A stretch of 7,469 bases of DNA from Planctomycetota bacterium (GTDB lineage: Bacteria > Planctomycetota > Planctomycetia > Planctomycetales > Planctomycetaceae): the NCBI GenBank assembly GCA_024278285.1, contig JAJRTM010000694.1:1-7469 (forward strand), read 5' to 3'. The translations under genes were made by a program, and so were the position numbers. The notes under the pieces are model-generated. The model had not been told where the DNA came from. It saw nothing but the letters and a program-made list of their open reading frames with translations, and did no database searches. Positions 1 through 6,583 of the stretch are shown here, in pieces (position 1 is the first letter of the stretch; every line of letters starts with the position of its first letter).

Positions 1-142
1 ATAAAAATCGCCAGTCCCACCAACCGTAGAAAAAATAACTGGCAACCAGCAGCAACGCATTCTGGTATCGATGCTTCAGGACAATATAAAGTCCATACAC
101 AACGATAAAGAACAAAACAAATTCGAGTGAATTAAATAACAA
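1..142 (-). CDS. MBOAT family O-acyltransferase (AlgI-like), N-terminal fragment cut by window edge
   Basis: The minus strand from 142 down to the window edge reads 47 residues starting LFNSLEF and ending in the aromatic run [12 protein letters not shown], with hydrophobic residues between. Both are hallmarks of the N-terminus of MBOAT acyltransferases of the AlgI/DltB class, multi-pass membrane proteins that carry acyl groups, usually acetyl, across the inner membrane to glycans. The start is probably TTG at 142-140: an in-frame TAA sits immediately upstream at 145-143, no ATG lies near, and family members typically begin M-L-F-N-S. The gene begins 11 bp after the stop of the GT4 gene, so it is likely co-transcribed with it. 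No Shine-Dalgarno sequence is visible. The catalytic histidine region lies outside the window, so activity cannot be judged. The family call is strong from the N-terminal motif; the glycan substrate is inferred from context. Confidence 0.85.
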   Translation of the reverse strand, partial: MLFNSLEFVLFFIVVYGLYIVLKHRYQNALLLVASYFFYGWWDWRFL

Positions 143-153
143 TTACGTAGCGT

Positions 154-1425
154 TTATGTAGATGGACTTGTAGATTTCGAAGGACATGCTTCGACGAAAT
201 GTTTACGATTTGATGTTTGCGGCTTATTCAGTCCCTCAAAATATTCAATCAGTTCCGGGACTTTGATGTCAGGGTGAAGCTGTTTGATGCGGGTGATCGC
301 GTTGCTTCCGATTTGATTTTGTTGATCCTGCGAAAGTTCCCACGCCCGTGCAAGACCATCGCTCAGGCTTTCGACATGATCCGGTTCAACGAGAATGCCA
401 GACTCCCCGTCTCTAATCAGTTGTTCAAAACAAGTGCCGGTTGTCGCAACAACGACTCGCCCCAGCGCCATCGATTCCAGGCATGTGTTGGGCAAATTGT
501 CGATTAGTGATGGGATAGCAACCACTTTTGCATTTTTAATGATGGGGTAAAGTTTATCGTGCCGCATCGAATCCAGTACTGCAACGCGATCTGAACAGGC
601 AGCGGTCTGTTGTCGAATGTAGTCGTGCATTTGACAACCATTCTTTGCGACTGCCTGGCCGCCCACAAAAACAGCGTGCATGTTCGGAAACCGCTTCATT
701 AACCCCGGCAACGCTTCAGCCAGTAAATCGACGCCTTTCATCTGTGTCATGCGGCCAAAGAACAGAATATAGTCTTTCCCTTTGCAATGGGTTTCATATT
801 CTGTAACGTCAGCGGTCTCTTCTTCCAGGAAGAATGGTGTCTCGATGACATTGACATGGGGAATGTTGTAATTCTCTTGCGTTAACCGGGCCACAAAGTG
901 AGTCGGGGAATAAATATGTTTTGTCCCCTTGATCGCGACCTTCTCCATCCACCAACGTGTTCTCACCGAGCGATTCATTTTAACGCCAGCAGCACTGTCC
1001 CAGGCGGGGCGATAACTGGAAAGGCGAGTCACAATGGGAACATCCTTAACCTTTCGAAAGAACCACCCCACCGCCAAAACATTCGAAACCTGAACGACAT
1101 CGAATTTCTGTTCTCGATGAGCCTGCTTCCAACGCTTCCACAAACTCCAGGCCGCTTTCAAATCCTGATATGGAGCGTACAAAGAACGCGGCGTCAAACG
1201 ATCAATGCGATCAATTCTCATTTTGAGATCCCAAAGCGGAATCACCCGATGCACCGTCACACCGCGATAATCAATCACTTCGTTCCCGGCAAAAGACTTC
1301 GTAAAGACATGCACATCATGCCCCTGCGCAGAAAGCGAAGTAGCCATCCGCCCAAGATAATTCGCCAACCCCCCGCTGTACGATTCCTCGGAAGTATATT
1401 CAGGAGTGATAAACGCAATACGCAT
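154..1425 (-). CDS. GT4-family glycosyltransferase (GT-B fold)
   Basis: The 423-residue length suits a retaining GT-B enzyme that transfers a sugar from a nucleotide donor to a growing glycan in the cytoplasm. The N-terminal domain has the glycine-rich acceptor-side loop SGGLANYLGRMA at about 17-28, followed by LSAQGHDVHVFT. The C-terminal donor domain starts near FFGRMTQMKGVDLL (222-235) and contains PSLIDNLPNTCLESMALG (305-322), then the DGESGILVEP segment (339-348). In the E-x7-E donor motif the first glutamate is replaced by aspartate (D309, with E317 kept), a variation seen in some subfamilies. The last 25 or so residues are polar and look disordered. The gene starts 5 bp after the methyltransferase stop and ends 11 bp before the MBOAT start, so it sits in one tight transcript with them. 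No clear Shine-Dalgarno precedes the ATG. Sugar specificity cannot be read from the sequence. Confidence 0.9.
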   Translation of the reverse strand: MRIAFITPEYTSEESYSGGLANYLGRMATSLSAQGHDVHVFTKSFAGNEVIDYRGVTVHRVIPLWDLKMRIDRIDRLTPRSLYAPYQDLKAAWSLWKRWKQAHREQKFDVVQVSNVLAVGWFFRKVKDVPIVTRLSSYRPAWDSAAGVKMNRSVRTRWWMEKVAIKGTKHIYSPTHFVARLTQENYNIPHVNVIETPFFLEEETADVTEYETHCKGKDYILFFGRMTQMKGVDLLAEALPGLMKRFPNMHAVFVGGQAVAKNGCQMHDYIRQQTAACSDRVAVLDSMRHDKLYPIIKNAKVVAIPSLIDNLPNTCLESMALGRVVVATTGTCFEQLIRDGESGILVEPDHVESLSDGLARAWELSQDQQNQIGSNAITRIKQLHPDIKVPELIEYFEGLNKPQTSNRKHFVEACPSKSTSPST

Positions 1426-1430
1426 ATGAG

Positions 1431-2246
1431 TTAAAACATCAAATCCCGAGGCTTACGATGATCACGTTTTTTGATAATCCCCACATACTTACTCGGTTTT
1501 CCTTTGCGAGGAGTTTCAACGATAATCGGTTTTTCTCGAAGCATCGTGCAGAAATGCTTAAACCCCAGATTGTCATCAATATCATCTGAGATAAATAAAC
1601 CACCCACTCGCAGTGAATTCCACAACAAAGGATATGCAAACATCCTGCCGGCATACGACTTCGCGCTATCGTAATGAACTAGATCATACGCAGGCATTGT
1701 TTGTAATATTTCCGGGATTGCTTCTGAATCCTGCTTGCCGATAACAGTCCACATCGATTTCAAAGATTCCGGGACCGCACAGCCAACAAACCGTTCATCT
1801 CCATCAAATCTAGGATAATGAAGATTGCTGCTCATCAGCTTCCCACCACCATTTTCTTTCAACGCAAGTAAAACAGCCAGCGAAGACCACCCGTAAGCAA
1901 CTCCTGTTTCGATAACAATCTTTGCTGATAATCCCCGCGTCAGCGAGTAAAGTAGATCCAGATTGCCCGGTCCTCCCATCACCTGCGGGCATTCTTTGAC
2001 AGCTTGGTGACTATAGTCAAAAGTTTCTTTATGAAGAAGTTGCACATTGGCTAGTGAATATCCCAATAGACCAATCGCATCCTCAGTAGAAGCAGAATCA
2101 GTTTTACACCAAGCTAAAGCGCGTTGCTGAGTCTGGTCCAAAGACATTGATTCTCCCGACAGGCGAGATCGAATCAATCTTGCAAGAAACCGGTATCGCC
2201 GAGGAGTGGCAATATATCTGCCAGCAGTAATTATTTTATTGAGCAT
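1431..2246 (-). CDS. Class I SAM-dependent methyltransferase (Methyltransf_24/TylF-like)
   Basis: This 271-residue protein has a helical N-terminal region of about 100 residues, then a Rossmann-type methyltransferase domain. The SAM-binding motif I is VIETGVAYGWSS at 111-122 (E-x-G-x3-G-x-S). The later strand carries DLVHYDSAKSY at 188-198, the position where family members have an acidic residue and often H-S-Y. VGGLFISDDIDDN at 214-226 matches the metal-ligand D-D segment of macrocin-O-methyltransferase-like enzymes. Such enzymes methylate sugar or natural-product hydroxyls, so a role as a glycan O-methyltransferase is likely (inference). Its ATG lies inside the end of the SGNH-like gene, an 11-bp overlap in a different frame, which suggests translational coupling. 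A weak GGAA is placed 7 nt before the start. A later internal Met at residue 34 would still keep the catalytic domain, but the overlap arrangement favours the first ATG. Confidence 0.85.
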   Translation of the reverse strand: MLNKIITAGRYIATPRRYRFLARLIRSRLSGESMSLDQTQQRALAWCKTDSASTEDAIGLLGYSLANVQLLHKETFDYSHQAVKECPQVMGGPGNLDLLYSLTRGLSAKIVIETGVAYGWSSLAVLLALKENGGGKLMSSNLHYPRFDGDERFVGCAVPESLKSMWTVIGKQDSEAIPEILQTMPAYDLVHYDSAKSYAGRMFAYPLLWNSLRVGGLFISDDIDDNLGFKHFCTMLREKPIIVETPRKGKPSKYVGIIKKRDHRKPRDLMF

Positions 2247-3276
2247 GTGAGTATTCCGGCATCGACTTTATTTTCTCTGCCAGCCATCGTGAGTACCGAT
2301 GTGCCGCATCAACAGTTACATGATCAACACGTTCTAATTCATGTTCGGGCACCAGAAATAATTCTGAAATAACTGTAACATGGGGGTGCCCATTGGAGCT
2401 TTTTTCTAGCCATTGTTGTAATTCATTGTAGTAGCCCTGAAAGAATTGATCAGATGCCAACTTCTCATCCAGAGGGGAACTAGCAACGAATAATCTAATG
2501 TTGTGTTTTTTGCAATGTTCAATTATTTTTTGATATGCAAGAGAATTAATCATCGAGGGGATAAAATTATTCTCGGAAACAAACTTCAAATGATTCTCTC
2601 GATCAGCAATTGTCCCCTCCAATGAATTCACCTTGCAGGGACGAAATCCATACTCCGTAAATTCCAGCTCATTTCGCTCACTCATTAACTCACTTGGGTG
2701 CCAAATAAACTGATGAAGTGTTAACCTGCGAGAATACATCGGAATGAACTGATCAATCAGGATCGAAGTCTTCCAAAACCATCCAAGATCGACAATTGGA
2801 GTCAACTCATCCCATGCTTGTGTACTGATGGGGATCTGACGTAAAGCACCAATGTTGGGAGATTTACGATGCCAGACATCATAAACATGAACAAGCACTA
2901 CACTTTGGGGAGAGGGGGATTTTTCAAGATAGCTTTCCAAGAGCCATAAGTCATCTACAAGCAGTAGGTTACCCAAGGTGCATAAATTTAAGGAGGAACA
3001 TCGAATTTCTTCCTTAACAACCGATGGAGCAATTCCCTGGTCCCCCGAAGAGTCTCCGAGGAATATTATACTTGATGTTTGAGGACTGCATGCAAGATCC
3101 CATTTTACTTTAACAACTTGGTAGCCATCATTTATTTCGTTATACCGGATTACAACCAGAAATAGTAAATTTAATGAAAATACGGTTGAAAGCAATACTG
3201 ATACAACAAGAAAATAGTATTTGAATTCTGAATTCGGTAGCTTGCAATAACGACTAATGTTTGACCAATCGAACAT
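2236..3276 (-). CDS. Membrane-anchored SGNH-hydrolase-like protein (AlgJ/AlgX/DUF1574-like)
   Basis: The protein has 346 residues. Residues about 20-43 form a single hydrophobic segment (YYFLVVSVLLSTVFSLNLLFLVVI) after a short cytoplasmic tail, so the rest should lie in the periplasm. IIFLGDSSGDQGI at 70-82 is an SGNH block I (G-D-S, nucleophile candidate S76). Near the C-terminus VDAAHRYSRWLAEKI contains D-x-x-H (D323, H326), the expected Asp/His pair of block V. The two blocks are spaced across the whole domain as in AlgJ/AlgX-type glycan acetyltransferases, which take acyl groups delivered by an MBOAT partner. An MBOAT gene occurs three genes downstream, which supports an O-acylation role (inference). 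Overall identity to named families is not obvious by eye. The gene is visibly richer in A+T than its upstream neighbour. It follows a 155-bp gap and overlaps the next gene by 11 bp. No convincing Shine-Dalgarno is seen. Confidence 0.72.
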   Translation of the reverse strand: MFDWSNISRYCKLPNSEFKYYFLVVSVLLSTVFSLNLLFLVVIRYNEINDGYQVVKVKWDLACSPQTSSIIFLGDSSGDQGIAPSVVKEEIRCSSLNLCTLGNLLLVDDLWLLESYLEKSPSPQSVVLVHVYDVWHRKSPNIGALRQIPISTQAWDELTPIVDLGWFWKTSILIDQFIPMYSRRLTLHQFIWHPSELMSERNELEFTEYGFRPCKVNSLEGTIADRENHLKFVSENNFIPSMINSLAYQKIIEHCKKHNIRLFVASSPLDEKLASDQFFQGYYNELQQWLEKSSNGHPHVTVISELFLVPEHELERVDHVTVDAAHRYSRWLAEKIKSMPEYSHAQ

Positions 3277-3323
3277 CTGAGGGTTTAATTTTCGAGTATT
3301 GATGATAGGTTTATTGTTGATTT

Positions 3324-3402
3324 AAAAAAGTGACATTCGTGGGATGGTTTGTTTTATTTGAAACAGGTCATCAATTCTTTAATAGAAAGCTACTAATGTC
3401 AC
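3324..3402 (-). terminator. Candidate long-loop terminator between the GT-A-like and SGNH-like genes
   Basis: On the minus strand GTGACATT (3402-3395) and its exact complement AATGTCAC (3337-3330) form an 8-bp inverted repeat, immediately followed by six T (3329-3324). The 57-nt loop is long for an intrinsic terminator, although it contains a smaller TGTTT/AAACA hairpin that could shorten it. It begins about 30 bases downstream of the GT-A-like stop. If real, it would separate two transcription units or act as a partial terminator. An 8-bp match in a gap of this size could still be chance. Confidence 0.3.
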
Positions 3403-3431
3403 GCAGGCATCATACCCATCGAAAGAAAAAA

Positions 3432-4304
3432 CTATTGGGAAAATAATTTTTCATACCATTTTTTTTTATATCGCACCCCAATCAGTTCGTACATATACCT
3501 GGCATGCGGACTTCTTACAGGAGCGGACAAATGGCTCCACAATTCCTTATGCTGATGGAGTGGGCCGGTACGCAACGCGATTCCCTCCAGCATGTTCTTC
3601 AGGCATGTTCTATTATAATACCTAAGGGCATTATTTTTGGAGTTCTTCCAGCTCATATCGTTACCAATATGGAACGTAAGGTGTTTATCCTCAATTACTC
3701 GAAACGCTTTCCCGAATACGGCAAAGTTCCACAGCAACATTTTGTCGAATAATGCTGTTCCAACAACCACTTCATCTAATTCGAATTCCCGAAAAAGCGA
3801 AGATCGAAAGACAAAGCAATCTGCACCAGGGTGTGGCTCGCCTTTGTCGTGATACATTTCTTCAAGGTCTTCTACTCCCCGATACTCGCCAGAGATTGTA
3901 CGACGATTGATCGTGAAACAATCCAGGCCGCCATCTGCAATTTTTTGTACTGCAGAATAAAAATGAGGCTGAACGGCAATATCAGAATTTGTGTAAATGA
4001 GAATATCATCACCTGCTGCAGGTTCGGCCAATCTTTCCAGTAGATCTCGATGAAATGGCAATGGGGGAAAGTCTCCTAGCTCTGGGACATCCTGACAGCT
4101 TCTGATAAGCGGACGTGTCGCAATAAAACCATCCGGGATAGTGTGCTGTTCATGCTCGAACGCTGCAGCAAGTTGACTGACCGCCAAACCAGCCTCCTCA
4201 GCTTCACGCTTAGCTCGCTGCATTGATGCAATTGTAACAGGCAAAGCACGCACCAAATCGCTACCAGCACGTGGCTCAAATATATTGAGAAGATGATAAA
4301 TCAT
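3432..4304 (-). CDS. GT-A-like glycosyltransferase-related protein, family not recognised
   Basis: I cannot assign this 290-residue soluble protein to a named family. It has features of a GT-A nucleotide-sugar-binding fold: a hydrophobic strand DDILIYTNSDIAV at 99-111, where N-S-D takes the place of the D-x-D metal site; a central HPGADCFVFRSSLF at 158-171 resembling the acceptor-side segment of GT-A enzymes; and a late DKHLTFHIGNDMSW at 206-219 whose histidine could be a third metal ligand. The N-terminal 90 residues contain a helical, charged stretch (about 27-50) instead of the usual GT2 start, and a clear P-V-V-V donor loop is missing. It sits among glycosyltransferases, so a sugar-transfer role is plausible but inferred. 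It is less A+T-rich than the genes and gaps beside it. It is preceded by a 94-bp gap and followed by a 155-bp gap, so it may be transcribed or acquired separately. No Shine-Dalgarno is seen before the ATG. Confidence 0.7.
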   Translation of the reverse strand: MIYHLLNIFEPRAGSDLVRALPVTIASMQRAKREAEEAGLAVSQLAAAFEHEQHTIPDGFIATRPLIRSCQDVPELGDFPPLPFHRDLLERLAEPAAGDDILIYTNSDIAVQPHFYSAVQKIADGGLDCFTINRRTISGEYRGVEDLEEMYHDKGEPHPGADCFVFRSSLFREFELDEVVVGTALFDKMLLWNFAVFGKAFRVIEDKHLTFHIGNDMSWKNSKNNALRYYNRTCLKNMLEGIALRTGPLHQHKELWSHLSAPVRSPHARYMYELIGVRYKKKWYEKLFSQ

Positions 4305-4398
4305 AAATTGATTACAGAGTGGTGGTGGAATTAGGAGAAATTAAACATCGCAATATATAGGGTATGAAAATATCAATTACCATGACAGAAGACTAATA

Positions 4399-4587
4399 TT
4401 ACCGAAGCGACTGACATTGCTTAGGGTTTGAAAGCAAGTGCAGAATTTTTTCTGACAGTATATCGATATTGCCGAGTTGATAAAGGTGACCATCAATGCC
4501 ATCACAATTTGATATGAAGCAACTATTCGAGATCATAGCATCACCTGATGTTACGAGTATTGAATCAAATAGGTTGTGAGTTTTCAT
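4399..4587 (-). pseudogene. Probable C-terminal remnant of a GT4 glycosyltransferase (62 codons)
   Basis: The ORF encodes 62 residues and starts within the stop of the methyltransferase (ATGA, 4-bp overlap). From about residue 27 the text N-C-D-G-I-D-G-H-L-Y followed by GNIDILSEKILHLLSNP matches the pattern found near the end of GT4 enzymes, where a D-G-x-x-G-x-L-V loop precedes a helix of the type D-x-x-x-L-A-x-x-I-x-x-L-L-x-D-P. The parallel segments DGESGILVEP and THEQTGLLVP are visible in the two intact GT4 genes here. There is no room for the donor-binding core or the N-terminal domain, an in-frame TAA lies just upstream of the ATG, and the protein stops where an intact enzyme would continue with its final helix. 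The best reading is a decayed glycosyltransferase left by deletion. It could instead be a translated small protein, since the overlap gives it a usable start. It cannot be catalytic. Confidence 0.55.
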
Positions 4588-5294
4588 CGGAGAGCCAATT
4601 CTTTTTTAATTTCAACCAATTGTTTAAAACGATCCGGACAATTAGTACTTACGAATGTTGGTCCCATTTCTATGGCAAAGGGAACTCGAATTCGTAAACT
4701 TTTAAGAACCTTAGCAATGCGATTATATCGCAAATCAGTTAAGAAAACATTAAACTTAAAGTGTGTTTTCAGGAATGATTCATACCCGATTTTTGTAAAA
4801 CGATGTAAATGAGGATGGTCGTATTCTTTACAGTGAGGATGATTGTAAATGGCAATATCTTTCCCAAGCATGATTCGTATCGTTTTCCGAAGAGTAAATT
4901 CGTTCGGAACATGTGAGAAAAGAAAACCATTCGCTGTCAAGACCGATGTGATATTTAGAAGTGTCCGCTCAGGGTAAAGCAAGTGCTCGAATACGTCAGA
5001 ACAGATAGCAGCCTCAACCGGATCAACTCGCACAGGCTCACCGTGATCTAAATCACGTTGGCTAAACTCGATGCCAGCCTGATGGTACTCATCCGCGTAT
5101 TTGCTGTTACCGTCCACGCCAATTCTGCGAGGAATCGATTCAAGCTGCGTGAGGAAATGAGGTGACCCACATCCAAAATCAATGAGTGAATCGACCTGCA
5201 TCCGTGTCAGAAATAGAAGATAAAGCTGCCGCCATCCCCCAACTCCACGATCTCGAAAAACATCGACATTATAATTAACCATCGATTGTGTCAT
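4584..5294 (-). CDS. Class I SAM-dependent methyltransferase (Methyltransf_23/11-like)
   Basis: The 236-residue protein has a canonical SAM-binding Rossmann domain. Motif I is SLIDFGCGSPHF (36-47), the acidic ribose-binding end of strand 2 is GVDGNSKYAD (59-68), and motif IV/post is AAICSDVFEHLLYPE (95-109), followed by GFLFSHVPN (123-131). This is the pattern of methyltransferases that act on small molecules, lipids or sugars. The C-terminal part, with YDHPHLHRFTKIGYESFL (158-175), is the variable substrate-binding region and is rich in His and aromatic residues. The gene begins 3 bp after the stop of the upstream GT4 gene, with AGCAGGT about 7 nt before the ATG as a modest Shine-Dalgarno. 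Its stop overlaps the next small ORF by ATGA. Tight packing with a glycosyltransferase suggests methylation of a sugar in the same glycan (inference). Chain-capping methylation, as in ABC-exported O antigens, is possible but unproven. Confidence 0.85.
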   Translation of the reverse strand: MTQSMVNYNVDVFRDRGVGGWRQLYLLFLTRMQVDSLIDFGCGSPHFLTQLESIPRRIGVDGNSKYADEYHQAGIEFSQRDLDHGEPVRVDPVEAAICSDVFEHLLYPERTLLNITSVLTANGFLFSHVPNEFTLRKTIRIMLGKDIAIYNHPHCKEYDHPHLHRFTKIGYESFLKTHFKFNVFLTDLRYNRIAKVLKSLRIRVPFAIEMGPTFVSTNCPDRFKQLVEIKKELALR

Positions 5295-5297
5295 ATT

Positions 5298-6488
5298 TCA
5301 ACCTGCTTGTGATATCTGGTGATAGAGTTTTGTGATCTTCGCCATGGAGAACTGTATCTGGTATTTTTCGATTAACACTTTGTGAGCTTCTTTAGCTATT
5401 GAATTTGCGAGTTCGCGGTCCAGCAGTAGGCGAGTAACCGCCGTCGCGATGGCGAAGTGGTTTTGTGCAGGCACCAACAATCCGGTTTGTTCGTGAGTAA
5501 TTATTTCAGGTACTGCGCCTGAATTTGTTGCCACAATTGGCACGTTTTCAAGCATCGCTTCCAATAAAACGCGACCAAAAGGTTCCGAAATACTTGGAAG
5601 CACGAATACGTCTGCACTCGATAAATATTCACGATAATGTTTACAGTAGCCAGGAAATCGTACTTTTGACGAAACACCAAGTTTGCCTGCTTGTTCAATC
5701 AAACGATTTCGATGCGGACCATCTCCATAGAGGACCAAGTAGGTATTCGGGACAGATCGCGCAACTTCGGCAAATGCATCAAGTAAGAACTGAAACCCCT
5801 TTTGTCCGATCATTCGACCGGCGGCCACAACAACATGGGATTCATGTGGCAACTGCTCTTCAGTCCGTATTTCCCTTCTGTGCATTTGCTCTATGCAATT
5901 GATTCCATTCGGAATTACAGAGATATGATTGGCAGGGAGGCCGCACGCTACCCAAGTTTGCTGGATGAATTCAGAAATTGCCACATGACGAATTGTCGGC
6001 CCTGAGCACTCACGTGCCCAACGTTTATCAAACTCATGAACGTTATGTGATCGCAAATGGTCGATGCACGGTATATGCTGCCGCCGACAATAGTTCATCA
6101 CAAACGAATTGCGCCACGTATTGTCGTTTGAATGAATGAGATTGAACTTTCGTTTTTGTTGAAACTTGCTTAACCACTGAGTTGCGTCTAAGAGGTTGAG
6201 TTTCCTGATTGTTCGTTGAAATCGCCCAGGCCGACGGACCGCCTTGGTAATCGTACTTAGTGCCTGTGCCATCCAAGTATGTTCAGGCGTAGGTTTAAGT
6301 AACTTAGATTTGATTTTGGTAACTTCAAAACCTAAGGATTCCAGTGTGTCCCAGTGGTGGGTCCGAGTGACGAATGCGAAGACGCATTCGAATTCATCTG
6401 TATTAATATGGCGAGCTAATTGGACAAGACTTTCGAACGAACCGCCGCCAGTCGTACCTGTTTCGATAAATAGAATTCGCTTCATCAA
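5298..6488 (-). CDS. GT4-family glycosyltransferase (GT-B fold)
   Basis: The 396-residue protein shows both GT-B domains. The N-terminal one begins with KRILFIETG and the glycine-rich TTGGGSFESLVQLARHI (12-28), and the linker region holds HVAISEFIQ and VIPNGI (191-196), the standard start of the donor domain. The latter contains AAGRMIGQKGFQFLLDAF (222-239), LVLYGDGP (251-258), and LPSISEPFGRVLLEAM (297-312) with the complete E-x7-E motif (E302, E310). The TGLLVP loop (335-340) follows. It should transfer a sugar from a nucleotide donor to a lipid-linked or growing glycan on the cytoplasmic face of the membrane. Two adjacent ATG codons (6488 and 6485) are possible starts. Family homologues usually begin close to the K-R-I-L-F strand, so the choice changes the protein by one residue. 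It lies 95 bp downstream of the ABC ATPase gene and 3 bp before the methyltransferase. Specificity is not readable. Confidence 0.92.
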   Translation of the reverse strand: MMKRILFIETGTTGGGSFESLVQLARHINTDEFECVFAFVTRTHHWDTLESLGFEVTKIKSKLLKPTPEHTWMAQALSTITKAVRRPGRFQRTIRKLNLLDATQWLSKFQQKRKFNLIHSNDNTWRNSFVMNYCRRQHIPCIDHLRSHNVHEFDKRWARECSGPTIRHVAISEFIQQTWVACGLPANHISVIPNGINCIEQMHRREIRTEEQLPHESHVVVAAGRMIGQKGFQFLLDAFAEVARSVPNTYLVLYGDGPHRNRLIEQAGKLGVSSKVRFPGYCKHYREYLSSADVFVLPSISEPFGRVLLEAMLENVPIVATNSGAVPEIITHEQTGLLVPAQNHFAIATAVTRLLLDRELANSIAKEAHKVLIEKYQIQFSMAKITKLYHQISQAG

Positions 6489-6502
6489 TTAACGCTCGTA
6501 GT

Positions 6503-6518
6503 GCAGCCATTAGGCTGC
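6503..6518 (-). other. Small perfect hairpin in the leader of the GT4 gene
   Basis: GCAGCC and GGCTGC form a 6-bp stem with five G-C pairs and a 4-nt loop (TAAT on the coding strand). The hairpin lies 14 bases upstream of the GT4 start and 65 bases after the ATPase stop. No T-run follows it on the minus strand, so it is not a standard intrinsic terminator. It could shield the ATPase mRNA 3' end or affect initiation of the GT4 gene. It may also be incidental. Confidence 0.35.
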
Positions 6519-6583
6519 CTTTCATTCTCATAAATTTCACACGTCACAACACCAGCAAGCTTATCCAACAATGTGCTACGAAA

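Noticed and set aside
898..1434. 178-codon open frame on the plus strand opposite the first GT4 gene
   Set aside because: It lies wholly antisense to a strongly supported glycosyltransferase, and its product is rich in Arg, His and Pro without any recognisable domain. It is a shadow of the real gene.
4306..4378. 7-bp inverted repeat AATTGAT/ATCAATT upstream of the GT-A-like gene
   Set aside because: The arms are A+T-only apart from one pair, far apart (59 bases) and in an A+T-rich gap, so chance is a sufficient explanation.
4305..4398. Promoter-like TTGATA and TATATT in the gap before the GT-A-like gene
   Set aside because: The spacing between them is only 13 bases, too short for a standard sigma-70 promoter, and such hexamers are expected in A+T-rich DNA.
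5525..5902. 125-codon plus-strand open frame opposite the second GT4 gene
   Set aside because: Fully antisense to an enzyme with intact motifs; no domain visible in the product.
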